Assembly (NCBI GenBank): GCA_016125165.1
Contig: WGMH01000007.1
Location: 124,001-188,000 of the forward strand
Length of the DNA stretch: 64,000 bases
Direction: 5' to 3'
Source: Alphaproteobacteria bacterium
Lineage (GTDB): Bacteria; Pseudomonadota; Alphaproteobacteria; Micropepsales; Micropepsaceae
Translations under genes and position numbers: made by a program
In this document: piece after piece, positions 30,628 through 39,033 of the stretch
Layout: every line of letters starts with the position of its first letter
Position numbering within the stretch: position 1 is the stretch's first letter
The notes under the pieces: model-generated
The model's input: the letters and a program-made list of their open reading frames with translations, nothing else
Told to the model about the DNA's origin: nothing
Database searches by the model: none

Positions 30628-31536
30628 TCAGTTGACCCGCCAGGGCGGATAGCGCCGCGCATCACCTGCCCAATAGAAGCAGAGCCGGTTGCCCGCGGGA
30701 TCGGTGAGCCATGCTTCGCGCCACAGCCAGGATTGGTCCACCGGATCGCTTTCGAAAACGATGCCCTTGGCTTTCAGCGCGGCAACGCGCGCATCGAGGT
30801 CCGCGCATTCGAAATAGATGTGCGGGCCGCGCGCCGCGCCCTCGGCGCTGTCGGCAATGTGCAGCGAGAAGGTGTCGGTGCCGTCACCGACTTCGAAGCG
30901 GCGGTAATGCGGAGAATGGACGATCAGCTTGAAGCCGAGCGTTTCATAGAAGCGCGTGGAGACTTCGATATCGGTGGCGGACACAGTGACCTGATTGAGA
31001 AGAAGGTTGTTCTGCGGTCCATTGCGCAGTCCGTTTTGTGTGTGTCTGGGGGTCGTCTGCCTTTTCTCCCACTCCGGCTTGAGGATTGAGAGCTGCAGAT
31101 AGGAGCCACGCGTGCCATCGGGTTCGGCGAAGGCTTCACGCACGATGCCTTCCTGAACCCATCCCAGCGTCCGGTAGACATGGATTGCGCGCCCATTGCC
31201 ATCCACCACTTCCAGCCAGAAGCGGTGGAAGCGCGTGTTCGCGAATACCCAATCGGTGACAGCGCCCAGCAGCGCACGGCCATGGCCCTTATCTGTTTCA
31301 TGCACCGCGATGCGCTTGAGATAGAGACTGTCTGTTCCGGCCTCGAAGTCGCGCAGGATGACGAAGCCCACGAGTGCGCCATCCACTTCACCAATGAAAT
31401 AACGATGGTTCGGATCGACAAGCGTCGCACGATGTTTGTCTTCCGGCCAGCGGCCGACATGCGGTTCGTAGCCGGGGCGGCGTTCGCACGCCATGATGAA
31501 GGCAATATCGGAGAGGGTTGCAGGGCGCAGATTCAT
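30628..31536 (-). CDS. GNAT acetyltransferase-VOC fusion protein
   Basis: 302 residues with two domains. Residues 1-155 form a GNAT acetyltransferase (LRPATLSDIAFIM, then LKRIAVHETDKGHGRALL as the acetyl-CoA loop and YRTLGWVQEGIVREAF). Residues ~175-298 form a glyoxalase/bleomycin-resistance (VOC) domain (LLLNQVTVSATDIEVSTRFYE ... DPAGNRLCFYW). Both look complete. Domain order acetylation-then-binding suggests modification of a small molecule captured by the VOC cup; substrate unknown. Confidence 0.85.
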   Translation of the reverse strand: MNLRPATLSDIAFIMACERRPGYEPHVGRWPEDKHRATLVDPNHRYFIGEVDGALVGFVILRDFEAGTDSLYLKRIAVHETDKGHGRALLGAVTDWVFANTRFHRFWLEVVDGNGRAIHVYRTLGWVQEGIVREAFAEPDGTRGSYLQLSILKPEWEKRQTTPRHTQNGLRNGPQNNLLLNQVTVSATDIEVSTRFYETLGFKLIVHSPHYRRFEVGDGTDTFSLHIADSAEGAARGPHIYFECADLDARVAALKAKGIVFESDPVDQSWLWREAWLTDPAGNRLCFYWAGDARRYPPWRVN

Positions 31537-31576
31537 GCCCGCGCTTATACCATCAAGCGCTGGCGCGCGCCGAGCG

Positions 31577-32161
31577 TTAGCGCCGAAGCTCCATCACGTC
31601 GAAATCCGATTCCTGCACGGGCTCGGGGAATTCGATCCGCAAATGGTTCGGGCCAATGGCGGTCAGGTAGCCCACCGCGTCATTTGCGGTGGTCTGGCTG
31701 CCCGCTCCCGGCGTGTTGCCGGAATAAGGCTGCGCCGGCTCGTTGTTCACGGTCCATGCCCCGAGAAGCACATAGCCGCCCGCCTGATGGGGATAGAGCG
31801 TGCCGGTGATGCGCTGGCTGCCATTGATCTTGCGGAAGGACAACACACCGCCGCGATCTTCGATACGGCAGTTGAACCACGTGTAGATGATGGAGGTGAC
31901 GCCGCCGAGTTTCATGGTGCGGCAGCGCCAGGTGCCGGTGATGTTGGCGGCGGGGCCGCCCTTGGCTTCCACAACTGCGCGGATAGCCGCAGCATCGCCC
32001 GACACCGGACCGCGCGCAAGTGCGGCAAGACCTTTGTCACGCGATTGATCCAAGTGCGAGAGACGGTCGCGATCGAACGGCGTGGCGCGATCCTGCCAGC
32101 CTGCAGCGGCGGGCGCGGTCACCGCGAAAAGCGCCAGAAGTGCAATGGCGAACTTGCGCAA
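31577..32161 (-). CDS. DUF4893 domain-containing secreted protein
   Basis: 194 residues from TTG 32161; GAGGA overlaps the fabI stop with about 8 nt spacing, implying coupling to fabI. Signal peptide LRKFAIALLALFAVTAPAAA. The mature region (GWQDRATPFDRDRLSHLDQSR ... GTWRCRTMKLGG ... YTWFNCRIEDR ... LTAIGPNHLRIEFPEP) matches DUF4893, with two cysteines likely to form a disulfide. Function unknown. Confidence 0.78.
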   Translation of the reverse strand: MRKFAIALLALFAVTAPAAAGWQDRATPFDRDRLSHLDQSRDKGLAALARGPVSGDAAAIRAVVEAKGGPAANITGTWRCRTMKLGGVTSIIYTWFNCRIEDRGGVLSFRKINGSQRITGTLYPHQAGGYVLLGAWTVNNEPAQPYSGNTPGAGSQTTANDAVGYLTAIGPNHLRIEFPEPVQESDFDVMELRR

Positions 32162-32165
32162 TTCC

Positions 32166-32993
32166 TCAGTCCTCGTCGTCGTCGGGTGGAACCCAGCCCT
32201 TGAGCTTGGTCGAGGGCGGCGCGCCGATGATGCTATAGCCGGCATCCACAAGCTGAACTTCGCCGGTCATGCCTGCGCCCAAGTCACTAAGCAGGTAAAG
32301 CGCCGTGTTGCCGATATTGTCGAGATCGACCGTGCGGCCCAGTGGCGACTGCGCCTTGTTCCATTTGAACACGGTGCGCGATTCGGAAACCACCGAGCCC
32401 GCCAGCGTGCGCATCACGCCCGCAGAAATGGCGTTGACCCGGATGTTGTCCCGCCCCAGATCGGCGGCCAGATAGCGCACGCTTGCCTCCAGCGCGGCCT
32501 TGGCGACGCCCATCACGTTGTAGTTCGGGATGACACGCTGCGAGCCCATATGAGTAAGCGTGATCAGCGAACCACCATCGGGCATCAGCATCCGGGCGCG
32601 ATTGGCGACCGCGGTGAACGAATAGCAGGAGATCGACAGCGAACGCACGAAGTTGGCGCGGCCCGTTTCGACATAGCGGCCCTTAAGCTCATCGCGATCC
32701 GAAAAGGCAATGCAATGGGCGACGAAATCGATCTTACCCCACGCATTCTTGAGCGTGGCGAAGGCCGCATCGAGTTCGGCATCGCTTTCCACATCGCATG
32801 GAATCAGCAGATCTGACCCGATCGACTGTGCCAGCGGCCTCAGCCGCTTGCCTTGTGCTTCGCCCTGATAGGAGAAGGCAATCTCGGCGCCGTGCGCTTG
32901 CAGCGTGCGCGCAATGCCCCACGCGATGGAGTGGTCGTTGGCGACACCCATCACCAAGCCGCGCTTGCCTGCCATCAATCTGGCATCAGACAT
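32166..32993 (-). CDS. fabI: Enoyl-[acyl-carrier-protein] reductase (NADH)
   Basis: 275 residues. Final reductive step of each fatty-acid elongation cycle. SDR-type fold with the FabI-specific GVANDHSIAWGIA nucleotide loop and the Y-x6-K active site in NYNVMGVAKAALE. Family target of triclosan-type inhibitors. Third gene of the fabA-fabB-fabI unit on the minus strand, 67 bp after fabB. Confidence 0.94.
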   Translation of the reverse strand: MSDARLMAGKRGLVMGVANDHSIAWGIARTLQAHGAEIAFSYQGEAQGKRLRPLAQSIGSDLLIPCDVESDAELDAAFATLKNAWGKIDFVAHCIAFSDRDELKGRYVETGRANFVRSLSISCYSFTAVANRARMLMPDGGSLITLTHMGSQRVIPNYNVMGVAKAALEASVRYLAADLGRDNIRVNAISAGVMRTLAGSVVSESRTVFKWNKAQSPLGRTVDLDNIGNTALYLLSDLGAGMTGEVQLVDAGYSIIGAPPSTKLKGWVPPDDDED

Positions 32994-33060
32994 GTCCGTA
33001 ATCCTGTCTCAAACTGGCACGCCCGGACGTTTCCCGCCCGGCGCGCTGCAAGTTGCATGC

Positions 33061-34281
33061 TCAGGCGTCATAGCGCTGGAACACCAGTGTTGCATTGGTA
33101 CCGCCGAACCCGAAGCTGTTGGAGAGCGCGCGCTCGACTTTCATGTTGTCCATGCGCTTGCGCACGATGGGCGCATCGGCCACTTCGGGATCGATCTCTT
33201 CGATGTTCGCGCTCTCGGCGATGAAGCCGCCGTTCATTTGCAGGATCGAATAGATCGCTTCCTGCGCACCCGTCGCGCCGAGCGAATGGCCCGTGAGTGA
33301 TTTGGTGGAGTTGATGTAGGGCATGGCATCGCCGAACACTTCGCGCATGGCGGCGATTTCGGTTACGTCTCCCACCGGGGTCGATGTGCCATGTGCATTC
33401 ACATAGTCGATCTTGCCCTTTACCGTCGAAAGCGCCTGCTTCATGCAGCGCACCGCGCCTTCGCCGGACGGCGCGACCATGTCGTGACCGTCGGATGTGG
33501 CACCATAACCCACCAGTTCGGCATAGATTTTTGCGCCGCGCGCCTTCGCGTGTTCGAGCTCTTCGAGCACCACCACGCCGCCGCCGCCGGCGATCACAAA
33601 ACCATCGCGGTTCTTGTCGAACGCACGCGAGGCCTTGGCGGGATTGTCATTGTACCTGCTGCTCATCGCGCCCATGGCATCGAACAAACAGGAAAGCGAC
33701 CAATCCAGCTCTTCGCCACCACCGGCAAACATCACATCCTGCTTGCCGTACTGGATCATTTCCGCGGCGTTGCCGATGCAATGCGCGCTCGTGGCGCACG
33801 CCGACGAGATCGAATAGTTGACGCCCTTGATTTTGTACCAGGTGGAAAGCACGGCCGAACAGGTGGACGACATCGCCTTCGGCACCACAAAGGGACCAAC
33901 GCGCTTCGGGCTCTTGTTCTGGCGGGTGATATCGATTGCCTTGACCAGTTCGCTCACCGAGGGGCCGCCGGAGCCGACAATGAGACCCGTGCGCTCGTTG
34001 ACGATGTCCTTCTCCTCAAGACCGGAATCGCGCATCGCCTGTTCCATCGAAAGAAAAGCGTATGCGGCCGTGGCCCCCATGAAGCGCATCGCGCGCCGGT
34101 CGATGGCCGCCGCATAGTCCATCTTCACCGCGCCGCTCACCTGCGAGCGAAAACCCAGTTCCTTCTGCTGTTCATCGGCGGCGATGCCAGATCTGGCTTC
34201 GCGCAAGGAGGCCACGACTTCCTGCGTGTTGTTGCCGATCGAGGACACGATGCCCATGCCGGTGACGACGACCCGTCTCAT
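33061..34281 (-). CDS. fabB: 3-oxoacyl-[acyl-carrier-protein] synthase I
   Basis: 406 residues. Condensing enzyme required for unsaturated fatty acid elongation when paired with FabA. Active-site C162 in [14 protein letters not shown]; histidines in [11 protein letters not shown] and [14 protein letters not shown] complete the KAS I C-H-H triad. Located between fabA and fabI, the typical alphaproteobacterial order. Confidence 0.94.
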   Translation of the reverse strand: MRRVVVTGMGIVSSIGNNTQEVVASLREARSGIAADEQQKELGFRSQVSGAVKMDYAAAIDRRAMRFMGATAAYAFLSMEQAMRDSGLEEKDIVNERTGLIVGSGGPSVSELVKAIDITRQNKSPKRVGPFVVPKAMSSTCSAVLSTWYKIKGVNYSISSACATSAHCIGNAAEMIQYGKQDVMFAGGGEELDWSLSCLFDAMGAMSSRYNDNPAKASRAFDKNRDGFVIAGGGGVVVLEELEHAKARGAKIYAELVGYGATSDGHDMVAPSGEGAVRCMKQALSTVKGKIDYVNAHGTSTPVGDVTEIAAMREVFGDAMPYINSTKSLTGHSLGATGAQEAIYSILQMNGGFIAESANIEEIDPEVADAPIVRKRMDNMKVERALSNSFGFGGTNATLVFQRYDA

Positions 34282-34344
34282 TTGTTTTCATCCCTGTTCT
34301 TGTGCTGCGCGCAAGCAAGGCGTTTGCAGCAGAATGCTGATGCT

Positions 34345-34869
34345 TCAGGCCGACATCGCCTGTGCTTCGGTGAAGAGGCCGACTTTCAGATCCTTGGCCT
34401 CGAAGATCACCTTGCCATCGACCTTTACGATGCCATCTGCAACGCCAACGACCAGCTTGCGCATGATCAGCCGTTTGAACTCCACGTAGTAGGAAACGAC
34501 CTTGTTGGTGGGAAGAACCATGCCGGAGAATTTTGCTTCGCCCATGCCCAGCGCGCGGCCCTTGCCCTGGCCGCCCATCCAGCCGAGGAAAAATCCCGTC
34601 ATCTGCCACAGGGCGTCCAGCCCCAGACAGCCCGGCATCACCGGATCGCCCTGGAAGTGACATTTGAAGAACCACAAATCCGGCTTCAAATCGAATTCGG
34701 CTTCGACAACGCCCTTGCCCTGGCTGCCACCTTCGGCGGCGATATTCGTGATCCGGTCCAGCATCAGCATGGGAGGCAGCGGCAGCTGCGGGTTGCCGGG
34801 GCCGAACATTTCCCCGCGCGCGCAGGCCAGCAGGCCCTGAAGGTCGAAACTTGACTGACGGTCCGTCAT
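34345..34869 (-). CDS. fabA: 3-hydroxydecanoyl-[acyl-carrier-protein] dehydratase/isomerase
   Basis: 174 residues. Introduces the cis double bond in anaerobic-type unsaturated fatty acid synthesis. Catalytic His in [14 protein letters not shown] and Asp in [12 protein letters not shown] are present, as are the FabA-specific RITNI and GMGEAKFSG segments. First gene of the fab unit; an Irr-box-like palindrome lies 65 bp upstream of its ATG. Confidence 0.94.
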   Translation of the reverse strand: MTDRQSSFDLQGLLACARGEMFGPGNPQLPLPPMLMLDRITNIAAEGGSQGKGVVEAEFDLKPDLWFFKCHFQGDPVMPGCLGLDALWQMTGFFLGWMGGQGKGRALGMGEAKFSGMVLPTNKVVSYYVEFKRLIMRKLVVGVADGIVKVDGKVIFEAKDLKVGLFTEAQAMSA

Positions 34870-34933
34870 TCTTGGAAGTTTCCCTGAGCCAGCAATCCCT
34901 TGACATGCTGGGGGATTGGGCCGATGTTGTTTA

Positions 34934-34948
34934 TTGGAAGCATTCTAA
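34934..34948. promoter_or_regulatory. Irr/ICE-like palindrome between fabA and the Irr-type regulator
   Basis: TTGGAAGCATTCTAA: 6-bp arms around a 3-bp centre, one mismatch from perfect symmetry. It matches the ICE-type box (TTAGAA-N3-TTCTAA) that Irr proteins bind in rhizobia. It sits 65 bp before fabA and 105 bp before the regulator gene, so it could mediate autoregulation or fab control. A nearly identical site lies 620 bp away at 35562. Confidence 0.6.
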
Positions 34949-35053
34949 CGAAGCATGTGCCTGACTGCACCCTAGCAAATGCGCTTGGGCTGTTAAACCA
35001 AGGCGCGACGCTTTGCATGACAGCAATGCCGTTTGAAAGGTATCCTTGAGTCG

Positions 35054-35497
35054 ATGGTTCGCGTCATTCCCTCAACCGCCAAGCACGCTCATCGTGACAG
35101 CCACGATCTGACAGAGCGTTTGCGTGCCGCCGGGCTACGCCCCACGCGGCAGCGCATCGCGCTGGCGGGTCTTCTGTTCGATCAGGGTGACCGCCATCTC
35201 ACCGCCGAAGACCTGCACAGCGAAGCCGCCAGGGCCGGGGTGAAGGTTTCTCTCGCTACGATCTACAACACACTGCACCAGTTCACCGAGAGCGGAATGC
35301 TGAAGCAGGTCGCGGTGGATGCGCACCGCAGCTATTTCGATACCAACACCGGATCGCATCAGCATTTCTATTGCGAAGACGATGGTGCGCTGATCGACAT
35401 TCCCGGTGAAGCCATTGCCGTGTCAGGCCTGCCAATGCCACCCAAGGGCATGGATGTGGAGCGCGTGGACGTGGTTGTGCGCATCCGGAAGCGGTGA
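35054..35497 (+). CDS. irr: Irr-type iron-responsive regulator (Fur family)
   Basis: 147 residues from ATG 35054; a TTG frame starts earlier. Fur-family winged helix (LRPTRQRIALAGLLF, LATIYNTLHQFTESGMLKQV) and dimerisation domain with SYFDTNTGSHQHFYCEDDGALIDI. The last block resembles Irr (DTNT-HHHF region) more than Fur, though the histidine run is HQH and no obvious N-terminal heme motif is seen. Irr-like palindromes on both sides of the gene support the call. Generic Fur/PerR remains possible. Confidence 0.8.
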   Translation: MVRVIPSTAKHAHRDSHDLTERLRAAGLRPTRQRIALAGLLFDQGDRHLTAEDLHSEAARAGVKVSLATIYNTLHQFTESGMLKQVAVDAHRSYFDTNTGSHQHFYCEDDGALIDIPGEAIAVSGLPMPPKGMDVERVDVVVRIRKR

Positions 35498-35561
35498 AGT
35501 TGCTTCGCGCACAGGCGCCCACGATCCAAGCCCGCGGTGCCAGTTGCGAGTCATTCTCTTA

Positions 35562-35577
35562 TTTAGAATGCTTCTAA
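35562..35577. promoter_or_regulatory. Perfect Irr/ICE-like palindrome upstream of rubrerythrin
   Basis: TTTAGAATGCTTCTAA contains the perfect inverted repeat TTAGAA-TGC-TTCTAA (35563-35577). Five bp later is a consensus -35 TTGACA (35583-35588) with a weak -10 near 35605-35610. The box therefore lies just upstream of the putative promoter, about 88 bp before the rubrerythrin ATG. That position fits control by the adjacent Irr-type regulator; sign of regulation cannot be inferred. Confidence 0.65.
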
Positions 35578-35664
35578 TCTGATTGACACGCCGCCTTTGA
35601 CGGTTGCAAAGTCCCCTCGCGCGGAGGTGTTCCCACCCCGCCCCAATATCCGAAGGAGACACCA

Positions 35665-36087
35665 ATGCCCGCCTTGAAAGGCTCCAAGACCGCTCAGAAT
35701 CTGAAAGACGCATTCGCCGGCGAAAGCCAGGCCAACCGCCGCTATCTCTATTTCGCGCAGAAGGCCGACGTTGAAGGCTTCAACGACGTCTCCACGGTTT
35801 TCCGCTCCACCGCGGAAGGCGAAACGGGCCATGCGCACGGCCACCTCGAATTCCTCGAAGAGGTCGGCGATCCGGCGACGGGTGAGCCCATTGGTGACAC
35901 CGCGCTGAACCTGAAGGCCTCCATCGCGGGCGAAACGCACGAATACACCGACATGTATCCGGGCATGGCCAAGACCGCGCGCGACGAGGGCTTCGACGAA
36001 ATCGCCGACTGGTTCGAAACGCTGGCGAAAGCCGAAAAGAGCCACGCGGGCCGTTTCCAGAAAGCGCTCGACTCGCTCGGCAAATAA
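35665..36087 (+). CDS. Rubrerythrin-type diiron protein without rubredoxin domain
   Basis: 140 residues. Diiron four-helix bundle: ligand-bearing [47 protein letters not shown] and [14 protein letters not shown]. The C-terminal rubredoxin-like CxxC domain of classical rubrerythrin is missing, so electrons must come from another protein. Family role is peroxide reduction. Good ribosome site (GAAGGAGA). Heads an operon with an Fe-S protein and DUF3501. Confidence 0.9.
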   Translation: MPALKGSKTAQNLKDAFAGESQANRRYLYFAQKADVEGFNDVSTVFRSTAEGETGHAHGHLEFLEEVGDPATGEPIGDTALNLKASIAGETHEYTDMYPGMAKTARDEGFDEIADWFETLAKAEKSHAGRFQKALDSLGK

Positions 36088-36099
36088 GAATTGTGAATG

Positions 36100-36137
36100 G
36101 CGAGTGGCGAACAGCGTAGCAGCTGATTGCCACTCGC
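36100..36137. repeat. Stem-loop between rubrerythrin and Fe-S gene
   Basis: GCGAGTGGC (36100-36108) and GCCACTCGC (36129-36137) form a perfect 9-bp stem with a 20-nt loop, with no T-run. It may stabilise the upstream mRNA or belong to a dispersed repeat family (the GAATGGCGAGTGGCGAA type often seen between genes). Confidence 0.5.
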
Positions 36138-36177
36138 ATCGTTCCCGCCACTTCAATGCCAATCAGATATACGCCCC

Positions 36178-37536
36178 ATGTCACGTGAAGGCAGTCTCGA
36201 AGCTCCGACACGCCATGCGCTTGCCTGGCAGGATCCCGAATTCTACGACACCGAAAAGCTCGATGCCGAGCTTCGGCGCGTGTTCGATATCTGTCACGGC
36301 TGCCGCCGCTGCTTCAATTTGTGCGATTCCTTTCCGCGCCTGTTCGATCTGATCGATGCGAGCCCGACGGGCGAGCTCGATGAGGTGACAAGCGAAGATT
36401 TCAGCCCCGTCATTGATGACTGCACGATGTGCGACATGTGCTTCATGACGAAGTGCCCGTATGTGCCGCCCCATCCCTTCAATCTGGATTTTCCGCATCT
36501 GATGCTGCGCGCTCGCGCCGTGGAGGCAAAAAACGGCAAGAAGGATTTTGTGGCCCGTCAACTTGCGGAAATGGACCGCAACGGATCGCTGGCCGCAGGA
36601 CCGCTGGCGCCAGTGGTGAACTGGGGGGCGAGCAAATCGAACAAGTTGACTCGGCCCCTGATGGAAGCCGCAGCACGCATCGACGCCGATGCGACGTTGC
36701 CGAAATTCGCCGCTCGCACCTTCATGCGCGAAGAAAAGCAGGAGGCGATCTCGCCCAACCCTGCAGCGCCCGCTTACGGCAAACGCAAGGCCGCGCTCTT
36801 CGCCACCTGCTTCGTGAACTACAACAAGCCGAGCACCGGCATGGCCGCGCGCGCGGTGCTGAACCATCTGGGTGTTGAAACCCGCGCCACCTATCCGGGC
36901 TGCTGCGGCATGCCCTTCCTCGAACAGGCCGAACTTGAGAAGGTGGCAGCGCAGGCGAAGAAGGTTTCCGCCGATCTCGTGAAGCTGATCGACGAGGGCT
37001 ACGACATCGTGGCACTCACCGCCTCTTGCGGGCTGATGCTGAAATTCGAATGGGCGCTGGTGGTGCCCGATGATGAGAACGTGAAGAAAGTCGCGCAGGC
37101 CACCTTCGATATCGATGAATATGTGGTGGATGTGGCGAAGAAGCATGGCTTGCCGGAGGGCATGTCACCCCTGCCGGAAGGCGTGACCGTTCACATTCCC
37201 TGCCACGCCCGCGCGCAGAACATGGGCCCCAAATCGGCCGAGATGCTGCGCATGATTCCCGAAACGCCGGTGGATGTGATCGAGCGCTGCTCGGGCCATG
37301 GCGGCACGTTCGGCGTGATGAAGGGCACGCACGAGCTTGCAAAGAAAGTGGGGCGCCCGGTGTTCCGCAGCGCGGTGACGCAGGCGCGCGGTCATATCGC
37401 CTCTGACTGCCCGCTCGCCGCGCAGCACATCGTTCAGAACGTGAAGGAGATTCTGGAGAAGGACGGCAAGCCCGTTCCCGCGCCGGAGCCGGAACATCCC
37501 ATCGAGATCTTCGCGCGCGCCTACGGCCTTCTCTGA
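36178..37536 (+). CDS. Heterodisulfide reductase-related Fe-S oxidoreductase (GlpC/HdrD-like)
   Basis: 452 residues from ATG 36178. The N-terminal ferredoxin-like part carries two cysteine clusters (CHGCRRCFNLCDSFP and CTMCDMCFMTKCP) for [4Fe-4S] centres. The C-terminal half has two CCG-type cysteine-rich domains (YPGCCGMPF and CHARAQNMG ... CSGHGG). No flavin domain and no membrane segment. As the second gene of a rubrerythrin-Fe-S-DUF3501 operon, it is a good candidate electron donor for the rubredoxin-less rubrerythrin. Confidence 0.85.
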   Translation: MSREGSLEAPTRHALAWQDPEFYDTEKLDAELRRVFDICHGCRRCFNLCDSFPRLFDLIDASPTGELDEVTSEDFSPVIDDCTMCDMCFMTKCPYVPPHPFNLDFPHLMLRARAVEAKNGKKDFVARQLAEMDRNGSLAAGPLAPVVNWGASKSNKLTRPLMEAAARIDADATLPKFAARTFMREEKQEAISPNPAAPAYGKRKAALFATCFVNYNKPSTGMAARAVLNHLGVETRATYPGCCGMPFLEQAELEKVAAQAKKVSADLVKLIDEGYDIVALTASCGLMLKFEWALVVPDDENVKKVAQATFDIDEYVVDVAKKHGLPEGMSPLPEGVTVHIPCHARAQNMGPKSAEMLRMIPETPVDVIERCSGHGGTFGVMKGTHELAKKVGRPVFRSAVTQARGHIASDCPLAAQHIVQNVKEILEKDGKPVPAPEPEHPIEIFARAYGLL

Positions 37537-37553
37537 CGCGAAGGAGGATTGCC

Positions 37554-38144
37554 ATGCCCCGCACCGCCCACAAGATCACGCCCGAAGACATCATGGCGCC
37601 GGCCAAGTATGAAGCCGAACGCAAGTCGCTGCGCGCGGCACTGCTGCCCGTGAAGAAGAACCGGCGCATGTCGGTTGGGCCCTATGCGACGTTCTACTTC
37701 GAAAACTACGACACGATGTGGCTGCAGGTGCAGGAAATGCTGCGCATCGAAAAGGGCGGAGCGGAACAGATTCCGGGCGAACTGGAGGCCTATAATCCGC
37801 TGATCCCGCAGGGCGCCGAACTGATCGCCACGCTGATGCTGGAGATCGAGGACGCAAACCGCCGCGACACCGAACTGCGCAAGCTAGGCAATGTGGAGGA
37901 AACGGTTTCGCTGGCACTGGGCGATGATGTCATCAAGGCGACGCCCACCGAGTATGAAGATCGCACAACGCCCGACGGAAAGACATCTTCGGTCCACTGG
38001 CTGCGCTTCGTCTTCACGCCGGAACAGGTTGCCGCCTTCAAGGCTGGCGCGCGTGCCGTGCTTCAGGTGGAGCACCGCAACTATGGCCACATGGCCGTGA
38101 TCCCGCCCGAAGTCCGCGCCGAACTGGCGAAGGATTTTTCGTAA
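37554..38144 (+). CDS. DUF3501 family protein
   Basis: 196 residues, GAAGGAGGA upstream. Conserved DUF3501 features: DIMAPAKYEAERKSLRAALLPVKKNRR, VGPYATFYFENYDTMWLQVQEML and a C-terminal LQVEHRNYGHMAVIP. Function unknown. Family members recur next to rubrerythrin and the HdrD/GlpC-like protein, so it probably works in the same redox or peroxide-defence module. No signal peptide, membrane helix or cysteine clusters. Confidence 0.85.
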   Translation: MPRTAHKITPEDIMAPAKYEAERKSLRAALLPVKKNRRMSVGPYATFYFENYDTMWLQVQEMLRIEKGGAEQIPGELEAYNPLIPQGAELIATLMLEIEDANRRDTELRKLGNVEETVSLALGDDVIKATPTEYEDRTTPDGKTSSVHWLRFVFTPEQVAAFKAGARAVLQVEHRNYGHMAVIPPEVRAELAKDFS

Positions 38145-38245
38145 GCCCGCGCCTTGCCGCTAAACCTGCACGCCACCAAGATTTGCGCGCGCCGCAGCGA
38201 TTCGGCCACGCCACACGGATAACCGCCTCAATGGAGGGAATGAGC

Positions 38246-38623
38246 ATGTTTTCGCACATCATGGTCGGATCGAACGACATCGGCCGATCGAAGAAATTCT
38301 ACGATGCTGTTCTCGGCACGCTGGGCATCGGCCCGGGCGTTATCGATCCCAAAGGGCGGCTGTTCTATTTGTCACCAACCGGCGTGTTCGCGGTTTCCCA
38401 GCCGATTGATGGCAAGAGCGCGACGCCTGCCAATGGCGGTACCATCGGGTTCGCCGTGAAATCGACAGCAGACGCCGATGCCTGGCATGCGGCGGGTATC
38501 GCCAATGGCGGCACATCCATCGAAGATCCACCGGGCGTACGTGAAGGCGCCACGGGCAACATGTATCTGGCCTATCTGCGCGATCCGGATGGCAACAAGC
38601 TCTGCGCCCTGCTTCGCATGTGA
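38246..38623 (+). CDS. VOC family (glyoxalase-like) protein
   Basis: 125 residues from ATG 38246, six bases after GGAGGG. Single VOC module: MFSHIMVGSNDIGRSKKFYD ... DPDGNKLCALLRM, two beta-alpha-beta-beta-beta repeats with candidate metal residues His and Glu/Asp. Substrate unknown. Its last codons overlap or nearly abut the GFA gene (start 38638), suggesting co-expression. Confidence 0.85.
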   Translation: MFSHIMVGSNDIGRSKKFYDAVLGTLGIGPGVIDPKGRLFYLSPTGVFAVSQPIDGKSATPANGGTIGFAVKSTADADAWHAAGIANGGTSIEDPPGVREGATGNMYLAYLRDPDGNKLCALLRM

Positions 38624-38637
38624 TGGGAGCCACACGA

Positions 38638-39033
38638 ATGGGCGGAACGCGCACGGCCCATTGCGGATGCGGGCAGCTTCGGGTGGAAACGCCCGAAGCG
38701 CCGCTGCGCATTACGACATGTCATTGTTCGGATTGTCAGCGGCGTACCGGTTCGCCCTTCGGTCACGGCGCGTGGTTCGAGAAAGACACCGTGACGATCA
38801 CCGGCGCGATGAAAAGCTGGACGCGGCACATCGAAGACCGCGCGGTGATCAACCACTTCTGCCCCACATGCGGCGGCGTGGTGATGTGGGAAGCAACGAA
38901 GCGGCCCGGCCGCATCGCCGTGGCCGTGGGCATGTTCGCCGACCGGAATTTCCCGCCGCCCGACAATTCTATCTTCGAGCAGGAGATGCACCCGTGGATC
39001 AGCTTCACGGGCGAGATGGAGCATCTGCCCTAG
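38638..39033 (+). CDS. GFA family zinc protein (glutathione/formaldehyde-activating-like)
   Basis: 131 residues from ATG 38638 (GGGAG with 8 nt spacing); a GTG-ATG pair at 38620 is an alternative overlapping the VOC stop. Cysteine pattern of the GFA/Mss4-like fold: CGCGQL, CHCSDCQ and CPTCGG, enough for two zinc sites. The family was named for S-hydroxymethylglutathione formation, though most members have no proven substrate. Converges with the HAD gene, 4-bp stop overlap. Confidence 0.85.
   Translation: MGGTRTAHCGCGQLRVETPEAPLRITTCHCSDCQRRTGSPFGHGAWFEKDTVTITGAMKSWTRHIEDRAVINHFCPTCGGVVMWEATKRPGRIAVAVGMFADRNFPPPDNSIFEQEMHPWISFTGEMEHLP

Noticed and set aside
33391..34854. A 487-codon plus-strand frame opposite fabB/fabA
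   Set aside because: Antisense to two well-conserved fatty acid genes; His/Arg-rich nonsense translation.
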